From assembly GCA_029936425.1 (NCBI GenBank), contig JAPYSU010000019.1, positions 1 through 55,994 on the forward strand: a DNA stretch of 55,994 bases. Direction: 5' to 3'. Positions 17,550-26,254 of the stretch are shown here, one piece after another. The stretch's first letter is position 1; the number at the start of each line of letters is the position of its first letter. Source of the DNA: Litorimonas sp. (GTDB taxonomy: Bacteria > Pseudomonadota > Alphaproteobacteria > Caulobacterales > Maricaulaceae). The notes below the pieces were generated by a model. That model was not told the DNA's origin, searched no databases, and saw only the letters and a program-made list of their open reading frames with translations. Position numbers and translations under genes: made by a program.

Positions 17550-18767
17550 ATGACATTCAAACAATACACACTTTCAGGACTTTCGGCTCTGACCTTGGCG
17601 GCTTGCCAAACGACAGCCCCGGCGCCAGCCTTTGCGCCAGAGATGAGCGTTGCAGAGGTTCATGACGCTACTCTCACACTTGATACGCATATCGATATCC
17701 CTCTGACCTATATGAGCGAGATTGACCCGGGACTTGCAACAGACCTTCAGGTGGACCTTCCCAAACTTGTCTCCGGTAAGCTCGATAGCGGCTTCTGGAT
17801 CATTTATACGCCGCAGGGCGAACTAACAGCTGAAGGCTACGCAGCAGGTCTCGACATTGCAGAAACGCGCGTCAAAGCAATCACGCAAATGTCTCAGGCC
17901 TATCCTGAAAGTATAGAAATGGCGAAAACGGCAGAAGATGTTCGCCGCATTGTCGGAGAGGGCAAGCATGCCGTCTTGATCGGAATGGAGAATGCCTATC
18001 CCTTAGGGGAAAGCGTCGAGACCATTCCTCTTTGGGCGGAAAGAGGCGTTCGATATGTTGGGCTGACCCATTTCGGTCACAATCAGTTCGGAGACAGTTC
18101 CAATCCGAATCCGGACAGAGACTCCGGTCCGAAATGGAACGGACTCTCGCCACTTGGCGAAGATCTGGTTCGGGCATTGAATGAGAACGGGATCATGGTT
18201 GATGTTAGCCATACTGGCAAAGCTACAATGATGCAGGCTGCGGATCTATCGACAACGCCGATCATCGCGTCTCATTCGGGTGTTAAAGCGATTGCGGATA
18301 CAGAACGCAATTTGGATGATGAACAGCTCCGGAAAATTAGAGACGTTAACGGCGTCGCGCAAATGGTCGCTCTGGGCAGTTATGTAAAACTCCCAACACC
18401 GGAGCAACAGGCCGCTCGTGATGCTCTGGATGAAGAGTTCGGCGACCGCAGCGATTGGGATCAGGCGAAGCGAGATGTCTATGGAGAGCGCAGAGCCGAA
18501 ATTACGGCCATGGCTCCGGAGGCGAATGTGTCAGATTTTGTTGACCATATAGATCACGCGGTTGAAGTGGCGGGAATCGACCATGTCGGTATCGCCTCGG
18601 ACTTTGACGGCGGCGGCGGGATTGATGGATGGCAGGACGCTTCAGAAACGGAAAACGTAACGGCTGAGCTTCTCCGCCGCGGCTATTCCGTGGAGGAAAT
18701 CGAAAAGATTTGGGGCGGCAACCTGTTACGGGTATTAGAGACGGTTGAAGCCGCTGCCGCAAATTAG
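17550..18767 (+). CDS. Membrane dipeptidase, M19 family, lipoprotein
   Basis: The 405-residue protein belongs to the renal-dipeptidase (M19) zinc hydrolases, which cleave dipeptides. It begins with a lipoprotein signal ending LTLAAC, with Cys19 as the likely lipidated residue, so it should sit on the periplasmic side of a membrane. The metal ligands can be placed: His47 and Asp49 in DTHIDIP, Glu in GMENAYPL, His in DVSHTG and ASHSG, and Asp in ASDFDGGG. All are retained, so it is probably active. GCGAGGA lies before the ATG at 17550. It is a single gene, convergent with the exchanger gene ending at 18777. Its physiological substrate is unknown. Confidence 0.9.
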   Translation: MTFKQYTLSGLSALTLAACQTTAPAPAFAPEMSVAEVHDATLTLDTHIDIPLTYMSEIDPGLATDLQVDLPKLVSGKLDSGFWIIYTPQGELTAEGYAAGLDIAETRVKAITQMSQAYPESIEMAKTAEDVRRIVGEGKHAVLIGMENAYPLGESVETIPLWAERGVRYVGLTHFGHNQFGDSSNPNPDRDSGPKWNGLSPLGEDLVRALNENGIMVDVSHTGKATMMQAADLSTTPIIASHSGVKAIADTERNLDDEQLRKIRDVNGVAQMVALGSYVKLPTPEQQAARDALDEEFGDRSDWDQAKRDVYGERRAEITAMAPEANVSDFVDHIDHAVEVAGIDHVGIASDFDGGGGIDGWQDASETENVTAELLRRGYSVEEIEKIWGGNLLRVLETVEAAAAN

Positions 18768-18776
18768 GCCAATAGG

Positions 18777-19712
18777 TCAGCCCATGGCCTGCATGACGAG
18801 CCAAACTAAATAAGCGATATAGGCGGCCACCATCAGGCCGCCTTCCCATCGGGAAATGCGGTGGCGCGTTGCCGCAAAAGCGAACATCGCTATTGTTGCT
18901 ACGACGAGTATCACCCCATCCCAGATAGAAAATCCACCTAGATCCGTTAAAGGGAAGAAAAGCCCTGTAATGCCCAAGACGGCAAAGACGTTGAATATAT
19001 TTGATCCAATTATATTGCCGAAAGCGATGGCGTTTTCCTTTTTGAAACTCGCCATAATGGAGGCAAAAAGTTCCGGCGCGGAGGTGCCGACGCCGACAAT
19101 GGTAATGCCTATGATCGCTTCCGGAACGTTATAAAATGTGGCGATACCGGATGCGCCTTTAATCAGAAGTTCCGCGCCTGCAACCAAAAGCCCGATACCG
19201 AAAACGCTGAGTATGAGCGCTATGGGCATGGAATGAGCGACTACGGAGACTTCGCTTTCAAACCCGCCTTTATCAGAGCGGAAAAGTTGAACCATATATA
19301 CAATAAAAACAGCCAATAAAATGGCTGCCATCCAGACGGGCAATCCGCCAAGGTAAATGATGAGAAGGCAGATGAGAGAGGCCAACATCACAAAAAAGAA
19401 ATCCAATCCCAGTCGTCCGCGAGGCGCAGCCATAGGATAAATAAGCGCGCAGGCCCCTAGAATCAGCAATAGGTTAACAGTGTCGGATCCAACGACATTG
19501 CCCAAAGCGATAGCGTCTTCGCCGGCAGCGGCGGCCCCAAAACTGGCCACAAACTCCGGCATGGACGTTCCAAATCCTACAAAAGTGGCCCCGATGAGAG
19601 CTTTGGAAAGCCCCATACGATCGGCAATGGCGACAGAGCCTCTAACGAGAAACTCTCCTCCGCCCATTAACAAACCCAAGCCAATTAAGACAAAAACGAT
19701 ACTTAAAAACAT
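18777..19712 (-). CDS. Calcium/sodium antiporter, CaCA family (YrbG-like)
   Basis: The 311-residue integral membrane protein has the duplicated structure of cation/calcium exchangers, about ten helices in two halves. The alpha-repeat motifs are visible in both halves: GFGTSMPEFVAS near residues 47-58 and GVGTSAPELFAS near 205-216, with the conserved acidic residues. The family swaps Ca2+ (or another divalent cation) for Na+ across the inner membrane. It starts three bases after the stop of the DUF4349 gene and is likely the last gene of an M16-DUF4349-exchanger operon. The exchanged ions cannot be fixed from sequence. Confidence 0.88.
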   Translation of the reverse strand: MFLSIVFVLIGLGLLMGGGEFLVRGSVAIADRMGLSKALIGATFVGFGTSMPEFVASFGAAAAGEDAIALGNVVGSDTVNLLLILGACALIYPMAAPRGRLGLDFFFVMLASLICLLIIYLGGLPVWMAAILLAVFIVYMVQLFRSDKGGFESEVSVVAHSMPIALILSVFGIGLLVAGAELLIKGASGIATFYNVPEAIIGITIVGVGTSAPELFASIMASFKKENAIAFGNIIGSNIFNVFAVLGITGLFFPLTDLGGFSIWDGVILVVATIAMFAFAATRHRISRWEGGLMVAAYIAYLVWLVMQAMG

Positions 19713-19715
19713 ATA

Positions 19716-20600
19716 TTATGCAGATTTCTTTTTTCGGCGGCGCCAAAACCAGCGCAGTAAGAGGAGTCCCGGCAATATAACAAAAACAAGCCAGGGAAGT
19801 ACAGAAGCAAAAAAGCTGATAACACCTGCCAGACCATAAGACAGCTCACCAAAAAAGTTTTTCATGGCAGTCAGGATCGGCGCAAAAGCGCTCCGGCTGA
19901 CAGCCACGCTTTGAGATTGGTAATTGATGTTGACCTGAGACATGGTCACGCGTTGTTGCAGAACGGCCAAGGTGGTTGTTGCGCTTTCTATTTCGCTTTG
20001 AACACGGGCTAATTCGCGCTCGAGAGCAAGCAAATCCTGGAGTTCGGCGTCTCGCGTCGCCAGCAATCCTTGAAGTCTGTCACGTAAAGTCGTTTGAGCT
20101 TTCAGTCGGGCGTCCGTATCCAGGATTGACCGGGTGAGATCTTCGGCCGACACGGCATTAGATGTCATGCGTCCATCGTTTTCAGAAACAGAGGATTGGA
20201 TCTGAACAATGAACGTTTCGAGCCAGTCCGGCTCAGCGCGCAGGCTTAGATTAGCGCTGACATACTCATCATTAGAGTCGTTTGTGGAAGAGGAGAGAAG
20301 TTGGCATTTATTTGCGCCGGCGCTTTGGCACATCTCGGCGTGTGACTTCGCTGTCGCGGCCACTGTCTTAGCCGGGAGTTCAAACCCATAATTATATCGG
20401 TAGGCAAGATAAGATTGACGGCTGGGGTTGTCCGAGCTGTGCGGCACAGGTTCGGACGAGGCTTTGCTGTAAGCCATATCGCTTTCCATGCGCATAGCCG
20501 GGGCAGGCGAAGGCTGAGCCCCTTCATAAGGCGGCGCAGCCCCGTCCTGATTGCAGCCTGCCAGAAAGAGCAGGCTCGCAGCTACGAATAATGAACGCAT
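19716..20600 (-). CDS. DUF4349-type lipoprotein with coiled coil and C-terminal membrane helix
   Basis: The 294-residue protein starts with a lipoprotein signal (LLFLAGC, Cys16). It has a conserved domain of the DUF4349 type, where NYQSQ-like strands surround a central helical section. The stretch rich in Leu, Glu and Arg at about 165-225 (LLALERELARVQSEIESA) is predicted to be a coiled coil. One strong transmembrane helix (about 262-283) is followed by the basic tail RRRKKKSA. The function of the family is unknown. Its ATG directly follows the TAA of the M16 peptidase gene, so the two are translationally coupled. This suggests a shared envelope role, but that is inference. Confidence 0.75.
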   Translation of the reverse strand: MRSLFVAASLLFLAGCNQDGAAPPYEGAQPSPAPAMRMESDMAYSKASSEPVPHSSDNPSRQSYLAYRYNYGFELPAKTVAATAKSHAEMCQSAGANKCQLLSSSTNDSNDEYVSANLSLRAEPDWLETFIVQIQSSVSENDGRMTSNAVSAEDLTRSILDTDARLKAQTTLRDRLQGLLATRDAELQDLLALERELARVQSEIESATTTLAVLQQRVTMSQVNINYQSQSVAVSRSAFAPILTAMKNFFGELSYGLAGVISFFASVLPWLVFVILPGLLLLRWFWRRRKKKSA

Positions 20601-23477
20601 TTATTCAGCAGGCTCATTGAGAAGAACAGCTTCGCCAAAGCCCAAATCATTCAGGCGGTCAGCTTGGGAGCTGGCATCGCCCACAACGATAATGCGCATA
20701 GCGTCAGGACGGATAAATTGCCCCATCAGCTCTTTGGCACTCGCAAGATCCATCGCTTTGACTTGCTCCATATTCTGCTTGTTCACATCATCTGGAAGGC
20801 CGTTACGGCTGATTTCCTGAACCAGACGCAATTTATCTCCAAGCGTCTCATTTTTAAGAGCCTGACCGCGAAGGAGCGCGTCTTTTGTTTCGGTCAATTC
20901 TTCCTCTTCCATCGTTGTGGCATGGTCTTTGAGGATATCACGGATAAGCTCGAGGCTTTCTTTCGTAGCATTGGTTCGCACAGACGTTTGAACGCCGAAC
21001 GTGCCGTCTTTGGCATTTCCGTTGGCATAGGACCGGATGCCGTAAGTATAGCCCTTATCCACGCGTAAAGTCGTATTGAGCTTGGATGTGTAAATGCCGC
21101 CAAGTGGAAAGTTCAGGGCCTCTAGCTTGGCGTAATCCGGATCGGTTATCGGGAGAGCGGGACGTTCCATTCGGATGACGGACTGTTTGGCTTCAGGTAT
21201 ATTGTAAAAATAAACCGTGGTATCTTCGACAGGTTTCATATCCGGCAATGGCTTTGGATCCGGAGATGTATCGACGGGGTCTGCAATGCCCCCAAACAAG
21301 GTCTCCACATTTGCCGCTTCAAAATCTCCGACAATATTTAATTTCGCGGTGGACAGGTCGAAATATTTGCCGTGGAAATCTTTCACGGCCTCCAAGGTGA
21401 TTGCGCGAACCTGATCTTCAGATCCCGAACCGGCTGTCGCGAGAGGGGTCTCTTCCGCATAGGCTAATTTCTCTGACTCACGAAGCGCGATGAAGTTAGG
21501 GTTGGCCAGAGACGCAACAGCGTTTTGAGCGTAGCTTTCCCGTAATGTTTCAAATTCGGTTTTATCAAATTTTGGGGCATTAATGATGTCAGCCAAAAGC
21601 GCCACCGTTTCCGGTAGGTTCCGCGCCAGTGTTTTACCGCTGATGGTCGTGAATTGATCGCCTGTTGAGACAGAAAGTTCAGAACCCAGCTCCCCTAGAG
21701 CCTCTTCAAACCCAGCCGTGTCGTAGTCTCCGGCGCCTTTCAGGAGCATGTCGCCAGTGAAGGACGCCAGGCCGGGCGTTGCCAGCGGCGCGCGGTTTTT
21801 ACCCGCGTCAAAATCCAAGGAGAACTGAATTAACGGAACTTCTTCAGACTGTATTCCATAAATTTTGACACCGTTTTTTCCTTCGGCGTGGAAAATTTGA
21901 GGAGATGGGAGCGTATAGCTATCACCAAAAGGAGGTTCAGTTGTGCGATCAAAAGAGGACGGCGTAGGCTCAAAAACACGGGCTTCCGGATTATAGGGAA
22001 CATCTTTTTCTGCGCCTTGTACAACTACTTCTTCAACGACTTCGGCTGTCTCAGCGCCTTCCAAGCCGAGCTCGAGCTGTCCTTCTGGCACAAAGCTGGT
22101 TGCAACATAGGGTTTGTCTTTGATGTAACGGTTATAGACGTCCATCACATCATCAGCAGTGACGGCTCGAAGGCGCTCTACATCTTTGGTAAAAAAGCCC
22201 GGATCTCCGGTAAATGTATTATATTCTCCAAGCGCGATGGATTTTCCGAGCGCGCTTTGGACCTCGTCATAAACGGCGACTTCGGCTTCGGTTTTGATAC
22301 GCTCCAAAGCGTCTTGCGGAATCCCGTTTTCCTCGAACCGGGCGAAGGCGGTTTGAATGGCGGGCAAAAGAGCATCTGTATCTTCACCGGCTTTGGGAGA
22401 GATAAATAAATAAAGTTCCCCTGCAATCTCTTTGACATAATTGAAGCCGCTGACACTTGTCGTCAGCTGCTCCTCGTCAATCAACACTTCATTCATTGGG
22501 GCGCGTTTTCCGTCTGTCATATAATCCAGCAGAACGTTTAGGGCATAGGAGTCGGGGTGGTATTCCGGAACCGTTGGCCACACCATGGTCAATTGCGGGA
22601 CAGTGGCAAAATTGTCTTCATGAATGAAAGTTTTTGTTGTTTCTAGTTTAACAGGCTGGGCCTCAATCTTGGGGATAGGCTCACCTGCCGGAATTTCGCC
22701 GAAATATTTTTCAACCATGTCTTTGGCGTCTGAAATGTCGAAGTCCCCAGCAATGGTGACGGTGACATTATTTGGCTGGTACCATTTGGCGAAAAAGTCC
22801 TTAGTGTCTTCCAACGACGCGTTCTCAAGATCTTCGAGCGAGCCGATGACCTGATGGTTATAATGATGACCTTCAGGATAAATTGCTTTCCCGATAACAT
22901 AGAGATTATGCCCATAAGGCTGATTATCTACGCGTTGACGCTTTTCGTTTTTGACGACCTGTTTTTCGCGGTCGATCACGTTTTGGTTGACGGTATTGAT
23001 GAACCAACCAAGCTTGTCAGCTTCCGCCCAGATAATTTTTTCCAATCCATCTTTCGGGACGGCTTGAAAATACTGGGTCATGTCATTGGTGGTAAAGCCG
23101 TTCGTGCCTTCGCCGCCAATGCGTGTGTTCATTTCATCTAGGCCGCCATAGCCAAGGTTTTCAGAATCAAGAAACAGCAAATGCTCGAATAAATGAGCGA
23201 AGCCGGTCTTGCCGGGCGTTTCCCGTCCAGACCCAACATGAGCGGCTAAGTCAATTGCGACGACCGGGTCAGACCGGTCCACGTGGAAAATTACATCCAG
23301 GCCGTTATCAAGAGTGATTTTTTCATATTCGATTTTTGGAAGCGCACTGGCCTCTGTTTCAGCTGAAGTTTGTGCTGCCGTTTCAGGATTGGAGGCCGTC
23401 GTCTCTTCAGCGGAATTACAAGCCATGAGCGCCAAGGGAGCCAAAAATAAAGCGGTATTTTTAAAACAGAGTGTCAC
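20601..23477 (-). CDS. M16-family zinc peptidase, lipoprotein, two-repeat form
   Basis: This 958-residue protein is a pitrilysin/insulinase-type metallopeptidase. The lipoprotein signal ends LALMAC (Cys20). The N-terminal half carries the inverted zinc motif HLFEH at 95-99, with the third ligand probably Glu178 in VVKNEKR. The C-terminal half (from about 510) is the inactive repeat, with a YTYG-type RKGYTYGIRSY segment near 830. Such proteins degrade peptides in the periplasm. The start is GTG at 23477, since no ATG gives a complete signal peptide. It heads the leftward M16-DUF4349-exchanger run. Whether it acts alone or needs a partner subunit is not evident; one chain holds both halves. Confidence 0.92.
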   Translation of the reverse strand: MTLCFKNTALFLAPLALMACNSAEETTASNPETAAQTSAETEASALPKIEYEKITLDNGLDVIFHVDRSDPVVAIDLAAHVGSGRETPGKTGFAHLFEHLLFLDSENLGYGGLDEMNTRIGGEGTNGFTTNDMTQYFQAVPKDGLEKIIWAEADKLGWFINTVNQNVIDREKQVVKNEKRQRVDNQPYGHNLYVIGKAIYPEGHHYNHQVIGSLEDLENASLEDTKDFFAKWYQPNNVTVTIAGDFDISDAKDMVEKYFGEIPAGEPIPKIEAQPVKLETTKTFIHEDNFATVPQLTMVWPTVPEYHPDSYALNVLLDYMTDGKRAPMNEVLIDEEQLTTSVSGFNYVKEIAGELYLFISPKAGEDTDALLPAIQTAFARFEENGIPQDALERIKTEAEVAVYDEVQSALGKSIALGEYNTFTGDPGFFTKDVERLRAVTADDVMDVYNRYIKDKPYVATSFVPEGQLELGLEGAETAEVVEEVVVQGAEKDVPYNPEARVFEPTPSSFDRTTEPPFGDSYTLPSPQIFHAEGKNGVKIYGIQSEEVPLIQFSLDFDAGKNRAPLATPGLASFTGDMLLKGAGDYDTAGFEEALGELGSELSVSTGDQFTTISGKTLARNLPETVALLADIINAPKFDKTEFETLRESYAQNAVASLANPNFIALRESEKLAYAEETPLATAGSGSEDQVRAITLEAVKDFHGKYFDLSTAKLNIVGDFEAANVETLFGGIADPVDTSPDPKPLPDMKPVEDTTVYFYNIPEAKQSVIRMERPALPITDPDYAKLEALNFPLGGIYTSKLNTTLRVDKGYTYGIRSYANGNAKDGTFGVQTSVRTNATKESLELIRDILKDHATTMEEEELTETKDALLRGQALKNETLGDKLRLVQEISRNGLPDDVNKQNMEQVKAMDLASAKELMGQFIRPDAMRIIVVGDASSQADRLNDLGFGEAVLLNEPAE

Positions 23478-23584
23478 GTGAAGTCTTTCTGAAAAACAAA
23501 GTGTTATTTCAAATTACGCTATGACTACACGCATGTCGATAAGTAAGGCGGTGTGATATATTGCCTTTTTGTAATGTTACTTCT

Positions 23585-24079
23585 TCAATCGTCGAAGCGG
23601 CCGGTTTCTGTATTTTTATGGAGCTCTTGAGCTTTGAAAACCCGGCCGTTCATTATGCCGTAAACCCCGGGCGAAAGCGTCTGAGCCGCTATCATGGCCC
23701 CTCCGACATTAAATCCTGCATCTGACCGCCCGAGAGATTGAGGCCTCATGGCGCCCGTTAGTATAATGGTCTTGTTTTTGACCTTACCGTCCAGGAACTG
23801 CGCCGTCAGCTCCATGGTTCCTGTGCCGTGGGTTACAATAATTCGGGTCTCAGGCGCTTTCTCAATCGCCTCCAATATTTTCTGTCGGTGGGTATCTTCC
23901 ATATCAAGACTGTCTATCTGAAAGAGGTTTTGCCGCCGCACAGGCCGGCTGCGGCCCTGTTTCAGAATGGCGGCTATTCTGGATTTTCCCTTGGGATCGA
24001 AAATCAGGCTCTCGGTCTGGGTGTCGTGAACCTTGTCCATTGTTCCGCCGGTAACCAATATTGCAATTTCATGAGTCAT
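23585..24079 (-). CDS. Short asparaginase-like protein with altered active site
   Basis: The 164-residue protein corresponds to the N-terminal domain of type I/II L-asparaginases, which are about 330 residues long. A family of similar short proteins exists, so this is not necessarily a truncation. The nucleophile motif is present as TGGTMDK (residues 10-16), TGAMRP is present, and a Lys in LHKNT matches the catalytic Lys region. The second catalytic motif reads HGTGTM: the aspartate that binds substrate in HGTDTM is Gly. The codon is clearly GGA. Either the activity is lost or changed, or the family tolerates this. It is divergent from panD. Confidence 0.75.
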   Translation of the reverse strand: MTHEIAILVTGGTMDKVHDTQTESLIFDPKGKSRIAAILKQGRSRPVRRQNLFQIDSLDMEDTHRQKILEAIEKAPETRIIVTHGTGTMELTAQFLDGKVKNKTIILTGAMRPQSLGRSDAGFNVGGAMIAAQTLSPGVYGIMNGRVFKAQELHKNTETGRFDD

Positions 24080-24223
24080 TAGCGTTCTTTAGTCCAAATT
24101 TAGCTGACTCCCAAGAGCCATTCGTCTTTAGCAAATGTCAGGACAGACTTGCATTTTTGTGTCTTCACCTTTTGTATTGCTCCTGGCATCCCTATATAGG
24201 GCGTGAAGATAAAGGAGAGCGCT

Positions 24224-24586
24224 ATGCTTCTAACAATGATGAAAGGCAAGATTCACCGGGCCACGGTGACACAAGCCGATCTGCATTATGAAGGATCTAT
24301 TTCAATCGACCAAGACCTCTTGGAGCGCTCCGGAATCCTGCCAAATGAGCAGGTGGATATACTCAATATTACCAATGGCGAGCGGTTCACGACTTATGCG
24401 ATCACAGCGCCGAGAGGGTCCAAAACCTTTGGTCTGAACGGCGCCGCCGCGCGACGGGTTCAAATCGGGGATAAGATTATTATTATCTCTTACTGCCAGA
24501 TGGAAGCGGAAAAGGCCCGCAATTACGCGCCGGATGTTGTCCTTCTGGACGAAAATAACGACGTCATAATTCCGCCCGTCCACTAG
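24224..24586 (+). CDS. panD: Aspartate 1-decarboxylase (pyruvoyl enzyme)
   Basis: PanD converts aspartate to beta-alanine for pantothenate and coenzyme A. The 120-residue proenzyme has the self-cleavage site Gly24-Ser25 in YEGSISID, exactly at the numbering of the E. coli enzyme; Ser25 becomes the pyruvoyl group. Other family segments are KGKIHRATVT at the N-terminus, the NGERFTTYAI loop near 58 and NGAAAR near 73. The ATG at 24224 is chosen because AAAGGAGA lies at 24211-24218; an earlier in-frame start would bury this site. It stands alone, with a terminator behind it. Confidence 0.95.
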   Translation: MLLTMMKGKIHRATVTQADLHYEGSISIDQDLLERSGILPNEQVDILNITNGERFTTYAITAPRGSKTFGLNGAAARRVQIGDKIIIISYCQMEAEKARNYAPDVVLLDENNDVIIPPVH

Positions 24587-24619
24587 GATACAAAAAGAAA
24601 TATTCGAATTTGGTATTTA

Positions 24620-24645
24620 AGCGGGGGCTAAGCCCCGCTTTTTTT
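24620..24645 (+). terminator. Intrinsic terminator after panD
   Basis: AGCGGGG at 24620-24626 pairs with CCCCGCT at 24633-24639 around a 6-nt loop and is followed by seven T residues. The polarity of the T-run makes it a terminator for panD; the reverse strand lacks a T-run and so it would not stop the leftward SIMPL gene. Confidence 0.9.
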
Positions 24646-24646
24646 A

Positions 24647-25366
24647 TTACTCAATTGCGTAGCTCAGATTGACGGTCACTCGGAGAGATTGCTCTCCGCC
24701 TGCGATAGGTGTCGGCGCACTTTCTAGAGAATCGCTGGCATAACGTGCCTGCATCATGGGGCGCGGCGGATTGCCCGTATTGGATTCGCTCATATTCAGG
24801 AGGGGACCGAGTTTAACGCCCGCGGCCTCTGCCATGCCTTGCGCTTTTACTTTCGCCTTTTTGATCGCCTTTTCTCTGGCACGGCTTAAAACTTCTTCCG
24901 GATCATCTACAGAGAATTCTATTCCGCCAATATTGTTGACTCCGGCTTTGACTAGGGCGTCCAGCATAGCGCCGACGGATTGTATATCTTCGCTTTTGGC
25001 CGAAACGTTGTTGCGGGCCTCATAGCCGTCGATTGTCGGTGTTTTACGGTCTTGGTAATTATAACGCGGCTGAAGCGAGAGTTGACTGGTCTGAATGTTT
25101 TTCTCTTCGATTCCGGCGGCGATCAGTTCTTCAAAAACAGAATTCATTTTCGTGGCATTAGCCATCATGGCTTCGCGCGCCGTTTTCCCTTCGGTGACGA
25201 CACCCGCGCTCACTGTGGCGCGATCCGGCGCAGTGGAGACATCTCCTGTCGCGCTGACATCAAGGCTCGAGGTTCGGGTGTCAGAGGAGCTCACATGTGT
25301 GACGGGAGCAGGGGTGCAGGCGGCAAAGCCCAAAGCGGCGAGAGAACTCAATACCAGTAAACGCAT
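24647..25366 (-). CDS. SIMPL (DUF541) domain lipoprotein
   Basis: The 239-residue protein has a lipoprotein signal ending GFAAC (Cys17), followed by a DUF541/SIMPL domain over nearly all of the mature chain. Family features include VSATGDVSTAPDRATVSAGV at about 37-56, NIQTSQLSLQPRYNY near 95 and the helix RAREKAIKKAKVKAQGMAEA near 165. It ends in LRVTVNLSYAIE. Members are periplasmic or outer-membrane proteins linked in some bacteria to oxidative stress; the molecular activity is unknown. It is a single leftward gene that starts within the region facing the DUF2807 gene. The function is not assigned. Confidence 0.85.
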   Translation of the reverse strand: MRLLVLSSLAALGFAACTPAPVTHVSSSDTRTSSLDVSATGDVSTAPDRATVSAGVVTEGKTAREAMMANATKMNSVFEELIAAGIEEKNIQTSQLSLQPRYNYQDRKTPTIDGYEARNNVSAKSEDIQSVGAMLDALVKAGVNNIGGIEFSVDDPEEVLSRAREKAIKKAKVKAQGMAEAAGVKLGPLLNMSESNTGNPPRPMMQARYASDSLESAPTPIAGGEQSLRVTVNLSYAIE

Positions 25367-25490
25367 AAAATCTCCTTTATTTTTAAGTCATTATGTCTGG
25401 GTTACGATGCAAATCAATGCTGAAATTCTGTCTAAATTAAGTCATTGATTTCACTCCGAGCATAAAATTTTATTGTTTTTCAATAATAAA

Positions 25491-25519
25491 TTGACATATC
25501 TATCCTTTTGGTTTATCGA
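25491..25519 (+). promoter_or_regulatory. Candidate promoter of the DUF2807 gene
   Basis: A perfect TTGACA at 25491-25496 lies 50 bases before the gene start. At 17-base spacing the -10 would be TATCGA (25514-25519), only a partial match. A small inverted repeat TTATTG/CAATAA stands just upstream, around 25471-25488. A regulated or alternative-sigma promoter is possible, but this is a weak call. Confidence 0.3.
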
Positions 25520-25540
25520 AAAACGATAAAGGAGAATATT

Positions 25541-26254
25541 ATGACCCACTTTCAAAATAAGAAACGATTTAAAGCCACTCTTGCGTCTTTGATAGTAGTT
25601 GCTGGTGCCACGGGAACTACATTCACCGCGCAGGCTCACCCAGACCACGAGGAAAATGGCAGTAAAAAACGCGTTGAACAGAGTTTTGATTACCGGGATT
25701 TCGACAAAATTTCTGTCGTCGGCGTTTACAATATGGATGTAAGGGTTGGCGAGCCTGATTACACAATCAATATGTCCGGCGAAGAACGTTACATGTCTAA
25801 TGTAAGAGTCTATGTCGATGATGATACGCTTTATCTCGAGAATGACGAAGACGAGAAAAAACGATCCTGGAGAGGGAAAAACAATAGAGGTATTGATATT
25901 ACAATTACCCTTCCTGCCCTGAACGGTTTAGAGATAACAGGCATTGGAAACGGTGAAGTCTACGGGATCAGTAGCGATGAATTTGAGGTGGAATTCGCCG
26001 GACTGGGCTCAATGGAGCTATCTGGTGAATGCGGGACGCTGGATGCCGATTTTGCCGGTATGGGAGACTTGGACGCACGCGACCTGGAATGCGAAGATGT
26101 CACAATTGATATGTCGGGAATGGGGTCTGCCAGTGTCTTTGCTTCGGAGAGCATTGATGCCGACATATCCGGAATGGGGAGTATAGATGTCTTCGGCAGT
26201 CCGAAAACAGTGAAGAAAGATAAGGGCTTTATGTCCTCTATCGATATCCGCTAA
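25541..26254 (+). CDS. DUF2807 (head-GIN type) secreted protein with GMGS repeats
   Basis: The 237-residue protein has a basic N-terminus and a hydrophobic signal (LASLIVVAGATGTTFTAQA) with cleavage likely after AQA near residue 33. It then has the DUF2807 putative adhesin/auto-transporter-head domain. The C-terminal half is a series of short units of about 20 residues marked GIGNGEV, GLGSMEL, GMGDLDA, GMGSASV and GMGSIDV, as expected for a right-handed beta solenoid. It is very acidic. The ATG at 25541 is set by AAAGGAGA at 25528-25535. The last four bases overlap the end of nadB on the other strand. The role of the family is not known. Confidence 0.8.
   Translation: MTHFQNKKRFKATLASLIVVAGATGTTFTAQAHPDHEENGSKKRVEQSFDYRDFDKISVVGVYNMDVRVGEPDYTINMSGEERYMSNVRVYVDDDTLYLENDEDEKKRSWRGKNNRGIDITITLPALNGLEITGIGNGEVYGISSDEFEVEFAGLGSMELSGECGTLDADFAGMGDLDARDLECEDVTIDMSGMGSASVFASESIDADISGMGSIDVFGSPKTVKKDKGFMSSIDIR

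Noticed and set aside
23585..24079. Treating the short asparaginase as a truncated pseudogene.
   Set aside because: There is no downstream remnant of the C-terminal domain, the frame is clean, and a short family is known.
24171..24200. Promoter for panD (TTGTAT and TATATA).
   Set aside because: The spacing is 15 bases and the -35 is weak; I could not support it.
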